Below are positions 8,479-15,691 of a stretch of 64,000 bases of DNA, piece after piece. The translations under genes and the position numbers were made by a program. The notes beneath the pieces are model-generated. The model did no database searches. It saw only the letters and a list, made by a program, of their open reading frames with translations, and was not told where the DNA came from. The number at the start of each line of letters is the position of its first letter. Positions within the stretch are counted from its first letter, which is position 1. The DNA is from Rhodocyclaceae bacterium (GTDB taxonomy: Bacteria; Pseudomonadota; Gammaproteobacteria; Burkholderiales; CAIKXV01), in the NCBI GenBank assembly GCA_020248265.1, contig JADCHX010000013.1, positions 35,286 through 99,285 on the forward strand, given 5' to 3'.

Positions 8479-8924
8479 GCATGAAGCCCGCATACAAGAT
8501 GCTCGACGAGCAGACCGGCCGCTACCTGCCGTTCGTCTACCCGGAAGAACTGCCGTTCTGGGAAGCCGCACGCCGCCATGAACTGGTGCTGCAGCGCTGC
8601 GGCGGCTGCGGACGCGCGTGGTATCCGATCGGCCCCGCCTGCCCGCACTGCTTCTCGACGAAGTGGGACTGGAGCCGGATGAGCGGCCGCGGCACCCTGC
8701 ACAACTACGTCGTCTATCACAAGGCCTGGACGCCGTACTTCGAGAGCCGGGTGCCGTACGCGGTGGTCCAGGTCGAGCTCGAAGAGGGGCCCCGCCTCAC
8801 CACGAACCTGCTCGGCTGCGCGTTGTCCGACATCCGCATCGGGATGCCGGTCGAGGTCGATTACGAAGAGATCCCCGGCGACATCACGCTGGTACAGTTC
8901 CGCCCGGCGAAGGAGCAGGCATGA
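8475..8924 (+). CDS. DUF35 OB-fold/zinc-ribbon partner protein
   Basis: 149 aa. The rubredoxin-like zinc ribbon is CGGCGRAWYPIGPACPHC (two C-x2-C pairs, residues about 42-59), followed by the OB-fold segment with GRGTLHNYVVYHKAW and PYAVVQVELEEGPRL. Proteins of this family bind acyl-CoA and work as obligate partners of SCP-x-type thiolases. Both junctions are coupled: the start overlaps the thiolase stop (ATGA at 8475) and the stop overlaps the next start (ATGA at 8921). An ATG at 8481 is an alternative start. Confidence 0.92.
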   Translation: MSMKPAYKMLDEQTGRYLPFVYPEELPFWEAARRHELVLQRCGGCGRAWYPIGPACPHCFSTKWDWSRMSGRGTLHNYVVYHKAWTPYFESRVPYAVVQVELEEGPRLTTNLLGCALSDIRIGMPVEVDYEEIPGDITLVQFRPAKEQA

Positions 8925-9946
8925 GCAGCACGGCAGGCAGTGGTCCACTCCTCGACGCGGACTCCCCCGAGACCGTCCGCCTGACCCCGGAGGAAGCGAG
9001 CGCGATCGGCATCAAGGCGCTCGGGCGCATCGGCTACGAGCCGGCTGATGCGAAGATCATCGTCGACCAGCTGGTCGACAACTCGCTGTGCGGCTACCGC
9101 TTCGCCGGCCTGCCGCGCATCATGGCAATCGCCGGCGACGAGAAGGCGCGCCACGGCCGCAAGCCGATCACCACCGTGCGCGAGACGCCGGTATCGGCGC
9201 TGCTCGACGGCGGCAACGAGATCGGCTACATCGTCGCCTACCGCGCGGCCGAGGTCGCGATCGCCAAGGCGCGCACCAGCGGCATCGCCTGCGTGGGTGC
9301 GTACAACAGCTACTACAGCGGCCGCAACGCCTACTTCGTCGAGAAGGTCGCGCGCGAAGGCCTGGTCGCGATCCACATCGCCAGCGCCAAGCCGCGCGTG
9401 CTGCCGGTCGGCGGTGCGCGCCCGGCGCTCGGTACCAACCCGCTGTGCTTCGGCTTCCCGTCGAAGGAAGGCCCTGTGATCTTCGACATGGGCACGGCCG
9501 CGCTGATGTGGGGCGACGTGCTGCTGCATGCGCACCTCGGGCAGCCGCTGCCCGAAGGCATCGGCTTCGATGCCGATGGACGCGCGACCACCGACGCGCG
9601 CGAGACCCTCAAGGGCGGCGTGGTTCCGTTCGGCGGCCACAAGGGTTACGGCCTGTCGTTCGCGGTCCAGGCCATGGGCCTGCTGGCCGGCGCGACGTTC
9701 GCGCGCGGCGAGGTGCAGGACTACGGCTTCCTGTTCTGGGTGGTCGACCCGGCCATCATGTTCACCGAACCGGACTTCGAGACGCAGATGTCGGAACTGG
9801 TGCGAAAGATCAAGGCCACGCCGAAGCAGCCCGGGGTCGACGAGATCCGCATCCCGTCCGAGCGTGCCCGCCGCGAGCGCGAGCGGCGCCGGGTCGAAGG
9901 CATCGTCGTCGAGCGCAAGGTCATCGAGGCGCTCGAGGCGCTGTGA
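8921..9946 (+). CDS. malate/L-lactate dehydrogenase family (Ldh2) NAD(P)-dependent oxidoreductase
   Basis: 341 aa. The Ldh2 fold is recognised from LCGYRFAGLPRI, the pattern ISCVGAYNSYYSGRNAYFVE-like segment near 130, ALGTNPLCFGFPS near 175, FDMGTAALMWGDV, and GGHKGYGLSFAVQAMGLLAG near 240. Family members reduce or oxidise 2-hydroxy/2-oxo acids with NAD(P)H using the nucleotide-binding fold distinct from the Rossmann type. It is translationally coupled to the DUF35 gene upstream. The C-terminus is unusually charged (RARRERERRRVEG). The substrate cannot be read from the sequence. Confidence 0.9.
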   Translation: MSSTAGSGPLLDADSPETVRLTPEEASAIGIKALGRIGYEPADAKIIVDQLVDNSLCGYRFAGLPRIMAIAGDEKARHGRKPITTVRETPVSALLDGGNEIGYIVAYRAAEVAIAKARTSGIACVGAYNSYYSGRNAYFVEKVAREGLVAIHIASAKPRVLPVGGARPALGTNPLCFGFPSKEGPVIFDMGTAALMWGDVLLHAHLGQPLPEGIGFDADGRATTDARETLKGGVVPFGGHKGYGLSFAVQAMGLLAGATFARGEVQDYGFLFWVVDPAIMFTEPDFETQMSELVRKIKATPKQPGVDEIRIPSERARRERERRRVEGIVVERKVIEALEAL

Positions 9947-9968
9947 GCGCGCCGCTCCAGTCCCGGTC

Positions 9969-12383
9969 ATGCTCGTGAGCGGCCCCGCCCGGAGTGCAGG
10001 GCCGCTGGCCGGCCTGCGCGTGATGGACGTGAGCATCATGGCCGCGGGACCGTGGACCGGGGCCCTGCTCGGCATGCTCGGTGCCGAGGTGATCAAGGTC
10101 GAGCCGCCGGCCGGCGACGGTACCCGATGGGTGATGCCGACCCAGCGCGGGATGGGCACCAACTACCTGTCGATGAACGTGAACAAGAAGGGCGTGGTCA
10201 TCGACCTGAAGACGCCCGAGGGCCGGGCGCAGGGCATGGAGCTGCTCGGCACCTGCGACGTGTTCGTGCAGAACTTCCGTGGCGGGGTGATCGAGCGGCT
10301 GGGCTTGGGCTACGACGTGGTGCGCGCGGCCAACCCACGTCTGGTCTACTGCGCGATCTCCGGCTTCGGCGAGACCGGGCCGCTGGCGAAAGCAGGCTGT
10401 GCCGATCCGATCATGCAGGCGTTCTCCGGCTTCGCGCGCGCCAACGGCGCACCGGGCGATCCGGTCGAGGCCTTCCGCTTCACCGGCTTCCTCGACCTCA
10501 CCACCGCCTCGGTGGCGACGATGTCGATCCTCGCGGCCCTGCTGGATCGCGACCGCACCGGCCTGGGCCAGAAGGTCGAGGTATCGATGCTCGAGGCCGC
10601 ACTCGAGATCCAGGGCACGCGCCTCGCCGAACTGCTGGGTGCCGGTCTGCGTCCCGTGCCGATGGGCAGTGCGAACCCGTCGTTCGCGCCCGACCGGGCC
10701 TACGCAACCCTCGACCATGAACTGTTCGTTTCGGTGCAGCGCCCGGCCGCGTGGAGCGCGTTCTGCAAGGCGATCGGCCAGGACGCGCTCGCCGGCGACC
10801 CGCGCTTCGCGGACAACGCGGCCCGGGTCGCCCATCGCGACGCGCTCGATGCGCTGCTCGAACCGGTGCTGCGCGGCCGGCCCGCGATCTGGTGGCTGCG
10901 CGTGCTGCAACGGGCCGGCGTGCCGTGCGGGCTGGCGCATTTCTTCGAGACGTTCCGCCACCACGCGCAGGTCGTCGCCAACGGCATGATCGCCGAAGTC
11001 GATACCGGCGACTGGGGCGTGCTGTCGGTTGCGGGGCCGCCGTGGCACTTCTCCGACACGCCGGCACAGGTGACGCGGGCACCGAAGCCGGCCGAGCACA
11101 TGGACGAGGTCTTCGGTCGCGATGCGATGGCGTTGGCCACGGCTGCGGCGGCGCGCTCGAGCGGCGACGCGATGGCCCCGCAGGCCAGCGCCGGCGTTCC
11201 GGATGACGCGCCACTGCCACTCGCAGGCATGCAGGTGGTCGAGCTGGCCGAAGGCATCGCCGGTCCGCTCGCCGGGCTGCGGCTGGTGGAACTGGGCGCG
11301 ACGGTGACCCGCGTCGAGTGGCCCGGCGGCGACTACCTGCGGACCGCGCAGCCCCAGGTGCCGGCAACCGCCTGCAGCGCACTGTTCAGCGACCTGAACC
11401 GCGGCAAGGCGCTGGTGCGGCTGAGCGGCGTTCCGGATGCGGATCGGGCAACGGTGGCGGGGCTGCTGGCCGCGAGCGATGTGGTCGTGTTCGATGGCAA
11501 CGATCCGCGCCTCGCCGGGCTTGGCCTGGACTGCCTCGTCGCTCAGGTGCAGCCACCCCTGTTGCCGCGGCTGGTGCGCGCGAGCGTGTCCGCGTTCGGC
11601 AGGCAGGGCCCTCTGGCCGCACTGCCGGGCTCAGAACTCGTCGCGCAGGCAATGGCCGGCTACACGCGCTACCTGGGGCAGCATGGCGGGCCGGCACGCC
11701 GCCTCGGCGCGGACGTCGCATCGGTCGGCACCGGGCTGTTCCTGGCACAGGGCATCCTGGCCGCGCTGCTCGAACGCAGCCGCAGCGGCTTCGGCCAGCG
11801 GGTCGACGTGTCGCTGCTCAATTCGCTGGTGTCGATGAAGAGCATCCACCTCGCGGCGCAGACCGATCCCGATGTCTACGCGGGACCGAGGGTCGGCGGC
11901 GCGAACTATCCCCCGGAGCGCGGGTGGGCGACCGCCGACGAACCGATCTTCTTCGCGTTCGGCGGTTCGGTCGGTGCCGAAGGCCGGGCAGGCTGGTCCG
12001 ACTTCGTGGCCGAGCTCGGTTGCGGCTGGATGTGCGAAGACCCGCGCTTCGACCGCAACGGCCGGAACTCCACCGGCCATGGCGTCGACGTGAACGCGCT
12101 GCGGCCGCTGTATGAGGCGGTATTCCAGAACCATCGGGCCTCCGACCTTGTCGCGTTGATCCGCAAGCACAGCGGCAATGCCGCGGTGTACCAGCGCGCC
12201 GACGAGACGATCGCGCATCCGCAGGTCGCCAGCCTGGGCCTGCTGCGCGAGGCCGGGTCTGCGCACGATCAGGCGCAGGTTCGCACGAAGGTGCGTTCAT
12301 TTCCCGCGCGCTTCTCGCGATTGCAGCCGGCGGTACCGGGCTGGACAATCGCCGATGCCGGAACCTCCGGCGATCTACCCTGA
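9969..12383 (+). CDS. tandem (two-domain) class III CoA-transferase, CaiB/BaiF family
   Basis: 804 aa, twice the normal length. The first half (about 1-390) starts PLAGLRVMDVSIMAAGPWTG and contains GFGETGPLAKAGCADPIMQAFSG, whose Asp is the expected catalytic carboxylate. The second half (about 415-800) restarts at PLAGMQVVELAEGIAGPLAG and has SAFGRQGPLAALPGSELVAQAMAG, where Glu stands at that position. The enzyme would move CoA between acyl groups, here activating or exchanging the pathway acid. A linker rich in Ala and Pro joins the halves. The start at 9969 matches the usual family N-terminus but has no strong ribosome binding site. Confidence 0.9.
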   Translation: MLVSGPARSAGPLAGLRVMDVSIMAAGPWTGALLGMLGAEVIKVEPPAGDGTRWVMPTQRGMGTNYLSMNVNKKGVVIDLKTPEGRAQGMELLGTCDVFVQNFRGGVIERLGLGYDVVRAANPRLVYCAISGFGETGPLAKAGCADPIMQAFSGFARANGAPGDPVEAFRFTGFLDLTTASVATMSILAALLDRDRTGLGQKVEVSMLEAALEIQGTRLAELLGAGLRPVPMGSANPSFAPDRAYATLDHELFVSVQRPAAWSAFCKAIGQDALAGDPRFADNAARVAHRDALDALLEPVLRGRPAIWWLRVLQRAGVPCGLAHFFETFRHHAQVVANGMIAEVDTGDWGVLSVAGPPWHFSDTPAQVTRAPKPAEHMDEVFGRDAMALATAAAARSSGDAMAPQASAGVPDDAPLPLAGMQVVELAEGIAGPLAGLRLVELGATVTRVEWPGGDYLRTAQPQVPATACSALFSDLNRGKALVRLSGVPDADRATVAGLLAASDVVVFDGNDPRLAGLGLDCLVAQVQPPLLPRLVRASVSAFGRQGPLAALPGSELVAQAMAGYTRYLGQHGGPARRLGADVASVGTGLFLAQGILAALLERSRSGFGQRVDVSLLNSLVSMKSIHLAAQTDPDVYAGPRVGGANYPPERGWATADEPIFFAFGGSVGAEGRAGWSDFVAELGCGWMCEDPRFDRNGRNSTGHGVDVNALRPLYEAVFQNHRASDLVALIRKHSGNAAVYQRADETIAHPQVASLGLLREAGSAHDQAQVRTKVRSFPARFSRLQPAVPGWTIADAGTSGDLP

Positions 12384-12396
12384 AAGGTACACCCCG

Positions 12397-12951
12397 ATGA
12401 GCGGTCCCGACCTGCCCGCCCGGCTGCTGCCGGTTGCCGATCCCGCCGCGAGCGTCGATGCCGACCTGCTCTCGCGCATCCAGGCGCAGCGCGGCCGCGT
12501 GTCCGCGCTGTACGGGACGTTGCTGCACAGCCCGCCGATCGCGGACGGCTGGCTGCATTTCCTCACCGCGGTGCGCCGAGAATCCACCCTCCCGGCGGCC
12601 TTGCGCGAGATGGTCATCCTGCGCGTGGCCGTGCTCAACGGCGCGCCCTACGAGTTCGAGGCGCACCGCCACCATGCCGAGCAGGCCGGGCTCAGCAGCG
12701 TGCAGATCGACGCGCTGGCGAGCGGCGCGGTGCAGGGCCACTTCGATGCGACCGCGATGGCGGTGATCGCCTACACCGATGCGATGACACGCAGCATCGA
12801 CGTACCCGACCCTGTCTACGCAGCGGTGCGGGACGCATTCGACGACCGTGAACTGGTCGAGCTGACCGCCACCGTCGGCGCATACAACCTGGTGTCGCGC
12901 TTCCTCGTGGCGCTGCGCGTCGGCGCCAGGGGTGCGCAGCCTTCGGCATGA
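12397..12951 (+). CDS. carboxymuconolactone decarboxylase (CMD)-family protein, cysteine-free
   Basis: 184 aa. All-helical CMD/AhpD-like protein: ALREMVILRVAVLNGAPYEFEAHRHHAEQAGLSSVQIDAL (in two parts around residues 68-108) is the family core. The C-x2-C redox pair of AhpD-type peroxidase partners is absent and no cysteine is seen in the core, so a decarboxylase/lactonase-like or unknown role is more likely than alkylhydroperoxidase activity. It starts after an AAAGG box and its stop overlaps the amidohydrolase start (ATGA at 12948). Confidence 0.88.
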   Translation: MSGPDLPARLLPVADPAASVDADLLSRIQAQRGRVSALYGTLLHSPPIADGWLHFLTAVRRESTLPAALREMVILRVAVLNGAPYEFEAHRHHAEQAGLSSVQIDALASGAVQGHFDATAMAVIAYTDAMTRSIDVPDPVYAAVRDAFDDRELVELTATVGAYNLVSRFLVALRVGARGAQPSA

Positions 12952-13799
12952 AGGTCATCGACGCCCAGGTACATGTCTGGGGCGCCGATACGCCCGCGCG
13001 CCCGTGGCCTGGCGGCGGCAACCCGAAGCCGCATCGGGCCGAGCCCTGGACCGCTGCCGAGCTGATTGCCGGGATGGATGCCGCCGGCATCGACGCCGCG
13101 GTGATCGTGCCGCCGGGCTGGGAAGGCGAGCGCAACGACCTCGCGCTGGCGGCGGCAGCCGACTACCCCGGCCGCTTCGCGGTGATGGGCCGGTTCGATC
13201 CGCTGCTCGGCAACCCGTTCGAAGCGTTCGAACGCTGGCGCGACCAGCCAGGCATGCTCGGCGTACGTTTCACGTTCCATTCGGCGCGCGGCGGCGCGCT
13301 GCTGCTGGAGCCGGCGATGGCGAGCGTATGGGCGGCAGCTGAACGGCATGCGATACCGCTGATGATCCGGGCGCTGCCGCCGATGCTGCCGGTGGTCGCC
13401 GACATCGCCAGCCGCCATCCAGGCCTGCAGCTGGCGCTCGACCACCTGGCCATCCCGCAGGGCGCGACCGATGACGCCGCCTTCGCACACCTGCCGGGCC
13501 TGCTGGCGCTGGCACGCCATCCGAACATCGCGGTGAAGGCGACCTGCATGCCGGCCTACGCCACCGACCCGTTCCCGCATCGCGGCCTGCACGCGCCGCT
13601 GCGCGCGATCGTCGACGCCTACGGTCCCGAGCGCGTGTTCTGGGGTTCGGATGTCTCCCGGCTGCCCGGCGGCTACCGCGACAGCGTGCTGCAGTGGACG
13701 GCGCACATGCCGTGGCTCGACGGCGCGTCCGTCGAGGCCATCATGGGCGGTGCACTGGCCCGGTGGCTGCGCTGGCCCGGGCATGCCGGCGCAAGCTGA
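12948..13799 (+). CDS. amidohydrolase-2 (TIM-barrel) family hydrolase/decarboxylase
   Basis: 283 aa. Starts MKVIDAQVHVWG, the Amidohydro_2 metal-site strand in which the first His is Gln (D-A-Q-V-H instead of D-x-H-x-H). Later landmarks are LALDHLAIPQG near 163, IAVKATCMPAY near 190 and RVFWGSDVSRLPGGY near 225, whose Asp is the conserved C-terminal active-site residue. Relatives include 2-pyrone-4,6-dicarboxylate lactonase and ACMSD-like decarboxylases, which fits the adjacent CMD protein. Start and stop of neighbours overlap, showing a tight operon. Confidence 0.88.
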   Translation: MKVIDAQVHVWGADTPARPWPGGGNPKPHRAEPWTAAELIAGMDAAGIDAAVIVPPGWEGERNDLALAAAADYPGRFAVMGRFDPLLGNPFEAFERWRDQPGMLGVRFTFHSARGGALLLEPAMASVWAAAERHAIPLMIRALPPMLPVVADIASRHPGLQLALDHLAIPQGATDDAAFAHLPGLLALARHPNIAVKATCMPAYATDPFPHRGLHAPLRAIVDAYGPERVFWGSDVSRLPGGYRDSVLQWTAHMPWLDGASVEAIMGGALARWLRWPGHAGAS

Positions 13800-13842
13800 T
13801 CCACAATACCGGCCTGTCCGTACGATATCCCGGAGGCAACCG

Positions 13843-14703
13843 ATGATCACCGTCACTCCCAGCGGCGCCGCGCTCGGCGCACGCATCACCGGCGTGGACC
13901 TGTCGAAGCCGGTGGATGCGGCGACCTTCAAGGCCATCGAGGATGCGCTGCACGAGCATGAAGTCGTCGTGTTTCCGGGACAGGTGCTGACGCCCGAGCA
14001 GCACATCGCGTTCAGCCGGCAGTTCGGGGAACTCGAACACCATCTGCGGCAGGACCGCTGCCGCCCCGGCTACCCCGAACTGTTCGTGGTGTCGAACATC
14101 ATCGAGAACGGCAAGCCGATCGGCAGCACCGACGCCGGGTTCTTCTGGCATTCCGATCTCTGCTACGCGGCCGAACCGAGCCGGGGTTCGCTGTTCTATG
14201 CGCACGAGATCCCGATGCAGGATGGCCAGCCGAAGGGCGATACGCTGTTCGCCAGCATGACCGCCGCATACGACGCGCTGCCGGACGAGACGAAGCGCAC
14301 GCTGCAAGACCGCAAGGCGGTCAACTCGTACTTTGCCGGCTACACGCGCGAGCGCAAGGGCGCGCCGCGCGCGGCACTGACCGCCGAGCAGCGCGCGAAG
14401 GTGCCGGACATGCTGCACCCGGCGGTACGCACCCATCCCGCGACGGGCAGCAAGTGCCTGTTCGTGTGCGAGGCCTATACGACGGAGCTCGTCGGGCTCG
14501 AGGCCGAGGAGAGCAGCAGCCTGCTCGCGAAGCTGTTCGAGCACCTCAAGGAAGACCGCTTCGTCTACCGCCACCGCTGGGCGCCGGGCGACTTCCTGAT
14601 CTGGGACAACTGTGCGACCCAGCATCGCGCCGTGATCGACTACGAGTTGCCGCTGCGGCGGCGGATGGAACGCACCACCCTGAGGGGCTCGGTACCCTTC
14701 TAG
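13843..14703 (+). CDS. TauD/TfdA-family Fe(II)/2-oxoglutarate dioxygenase
   Basis: 286 aa. Typical order: GAALGARITGVDLSKPVD (N-terminus), VVVFPGQVLTPEQHIAFSRQFGELE, FFWHSDLCYAAEPSRGSLFYA with the H-x-D iron ligands (about residues 104-106), DNCATQHRAVIDY with the second His, and RRRMERTTLRG with the 2-oxoglutarate-binding Arg. The sequence is closer to TfdA/TauD proper than the dioxygenase at the left edge, so the cluster has two distinct oxygenases. A CGGAGG lies 7 bases before the ATG. It is the last gene of the rightward catabolic operon. Confidence 0.92.
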   Translation: MITVTPSGAALGARITGVDLSKPVDAATFKAIEDALHEHEVVVFPGQVLTPEQHIAFSRQFGELEHHLRQDRCRPGYPELFVVSNIIENGKPIGSTDAGFFWHSDLCYAAEPSRGSLFYAHEIPMQDGQPKGDTLFASMTAAYDALPDETKRTLQDRKAVNSYFAGYTRERKGAPRAALTAEQRAKVPDMLHPAVRTHPATGSKCLFVCEAYTTELVGLEAEESSSLLAKLFEHLKEDRFVYRHRWAPGDFLIWDNCATQHRAVIDYELPLRRRMERTTLRGSVPF

Positions 14704-14920
14704 CCGCGCGCGAGGTCGGTCGAGTCGTCGCGCGACTCGACCAGGTCCACCACGCCGCGCAGGCCCAGGACCTCGGCGATGCGGCGGATCGTCGACGTCC
14801 TTCACCGCTTGCGCAGGACCTGCCGCCCGGCAGCGATCTCGGGCGACGCCCCGTCATGGACTGCGCCGTGGCCTGGCCTGTTGCAAAAATGCCTCCACGG
14901 CTGGTTCGGCACTGCGAGCA

Positions 14921-14939
14921 GAGCGGGGATGGCCCGCTC
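14921..14939. repeat. REP-like palindrome
   Basis: GAGCGGG (14921-14927), a 5-base loop, CCCGCTC (14933-14939), flanked by CTGCGAGCA... and ...CTCTGCTGCCGCAG that extend the folding. The form resembles intergenic repetitive palindromes of proteobacteria. Whether it is repeated in this genome cannot be seen here. Confidence 0.35.
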
Positions 14940-15000
14940 CTAGGGAGAACTCGCTCTGCTGCCGCAGCTTCTGGGCCGGGAGTCGCCTTAATGACTTCGG

Positions 15001-15018
15001 TGTCATATATATCTGACA
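15001..15018. promoter_or_regulatory. PpsR/CrtJ-type operator (TGT-N12-ACA) upstream of pucB
   Basis: TGT at 15001-15003, twelve bases, ACA at 15016-15018, within the longer dyad GTGTCA-N8-TGACAC (15000-15019). TGT-N12-ACA is the known recognition pattern of the photosynthesis repressor/antirepressor PpsR (CrtJ), which controls puc genes by oxygen and light. It lies about 140 bases before the pucB ATG. No second copy was found nearby. Confidence 0.6.
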
Positions 15019-15158
15019 CGACAAATAGTAAAGATCAAGTGACATTGTCGCATGTGCGTAGTAAGTTCTAGTCGGGCACAGGTCTGTTGCCAGCATGGCT
15101 CCGGATTGCCCGCGTGCGGCTCGCCGCACGAAATCAACTGTCTTAAGGAGATCGCACG

Positions 15159-15311
15159 ATGGACGACCCAAATAAAGTGTGGCCGACGGGGCTGACTGTT
15201 GGGGAATCGGAAGAGCTGCACCGGAACATCATCCAGGGCACGCAGATTTTCGGGATGATCGCCGCGCTGGCGCACCTGCTGGCGTACATCTATTCCCCCT
15301 GGCTCAAGTAA
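15159..15311 (+). CDS. pucB: light-harvesting complex 2 beta subunit
   Basis: 50 aa, too short for most gene finders but unmistakable. MDDPNKVWPTGLTVGESEELH is the conserved cytoplasmic N-terminus of LH2 beta chains. It is followed by one membrane helix (residues about 24-46) with His39 in LAHLLAYIY as the bacteriochlorophyll ligand, and the ending SPWLK. His21 sits at the membrane interface as in other LH2/LH1 beta chains. AAGGAG precedes the ATG by 8 bases. It is the first gene of the puc operon, and its protein pairs with the alpha chain encoded 15 bases downstream. Confidence 0.96.
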   Translation: MDDPNKVWPTGLTVGESEELHRNIIQGTQIFGMIAALAHLLAYIYSPWLK

Positions 15312-15326
15312 TCGGAGGCATACGAA

Positions 15327-15536
15327 ATGATCTATGGAAAACTGTGGCTCGTAGTGAAGCCGTCCGTGGGTGTGCCGCTGTTCCTGGGCGCATGTGCGAT
15401 CGGTTCCTTCGCAGTGCACTACGCACTGCTCACGAACACCACCTGGGTGAAGGCCTTTCTGAACGGCAACACCAAGACGGTGGTGGCGGAGGGCTCCGCA
15501 GCTGGCGCTCCTGCCGCGCCGACAGCGAAGAAGTAG
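15327..15536 (+). CDS. pucA: light-harvesting complex 2 alpha subunit with Ala/Pro-rich tail
   Basis: 69 aa. MIYGKLWLVVKPSVGVPLFLG is the LH2 alpha N-terminus, then one membrane helix with His31 (VHYALL) as bacteriochlorophyll ligand and TNTTW at the periplasmic face. Residues 44-45 are Phe-Leu, where B800-850 proteins usually carry Tyr-Trp; Phe-Leu is typical of blue-shifted B800-820 complexes. The last 20 or so residues (EGSAAGAPAAPTAKK region) form an Ala/Pro/Lys extension like that of Rubrivivax LH2 alpha. A CGGAGG box lies 8 bases before the ATG. Confidence 0.95.
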   Translation: MIYGKLWLVVKPSVGVPLFLGACAIGSFAVHYALLTNTTWVKAFLNGNTKTVVAEGSAAGAPAAPTAKK

Positions 15537-15550
15537 CTGTCGCGTCGACT

Positions 15551-15588
15551 GCGCGGTGACCGGGTAGCCGTTGTTCCCGGTCCCGCGC
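15551..15588 (+). promoter_or_regulatory. stable hairpin between pucA and pucC
   Basis: GCGCG-gt-GACCGGG (15551-15564), an 11-base loop, CCCGGTC-c-CGCGC (15576-15588). It starts 14 bases after the pucA stop and has no T-run, so it looks like an mRNA-stabilising or attenuating element rather than a full terminator. Such a hairpin would let pucBA transcripts outnumber pucC transcripts. Confidence 0.5.
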
Positions 15589-15691
15589 GTCCTGCAACCG
15601 CCGGCCCAGGCTGGCCGTTGCGCCCGATTTCCTGCACACCCCCCGTGAAGCCCTGTACCGGACGCGGTATCCGTACCCTGCGCCAGGGACC

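Larger units (their letters stand above)
14704..15158. other. 455-base intergenic region upstream of the puc operon
   Basis: No intact gene is seen. On the minus strand, about 14700-14800, a short frame reads IRRIAEVLGLRGVVDLVESRDDS before a stop, which looks like the tail of a helix-turn-helix regulator gene and may be a remnant. A REP-like hairpin lies at 14921-14939 and a TGT-N12-ACA dyad at 15001-15018. An AT-rich stretch 15003-15040 is the probable puc promoter. Confidence 0.5.
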
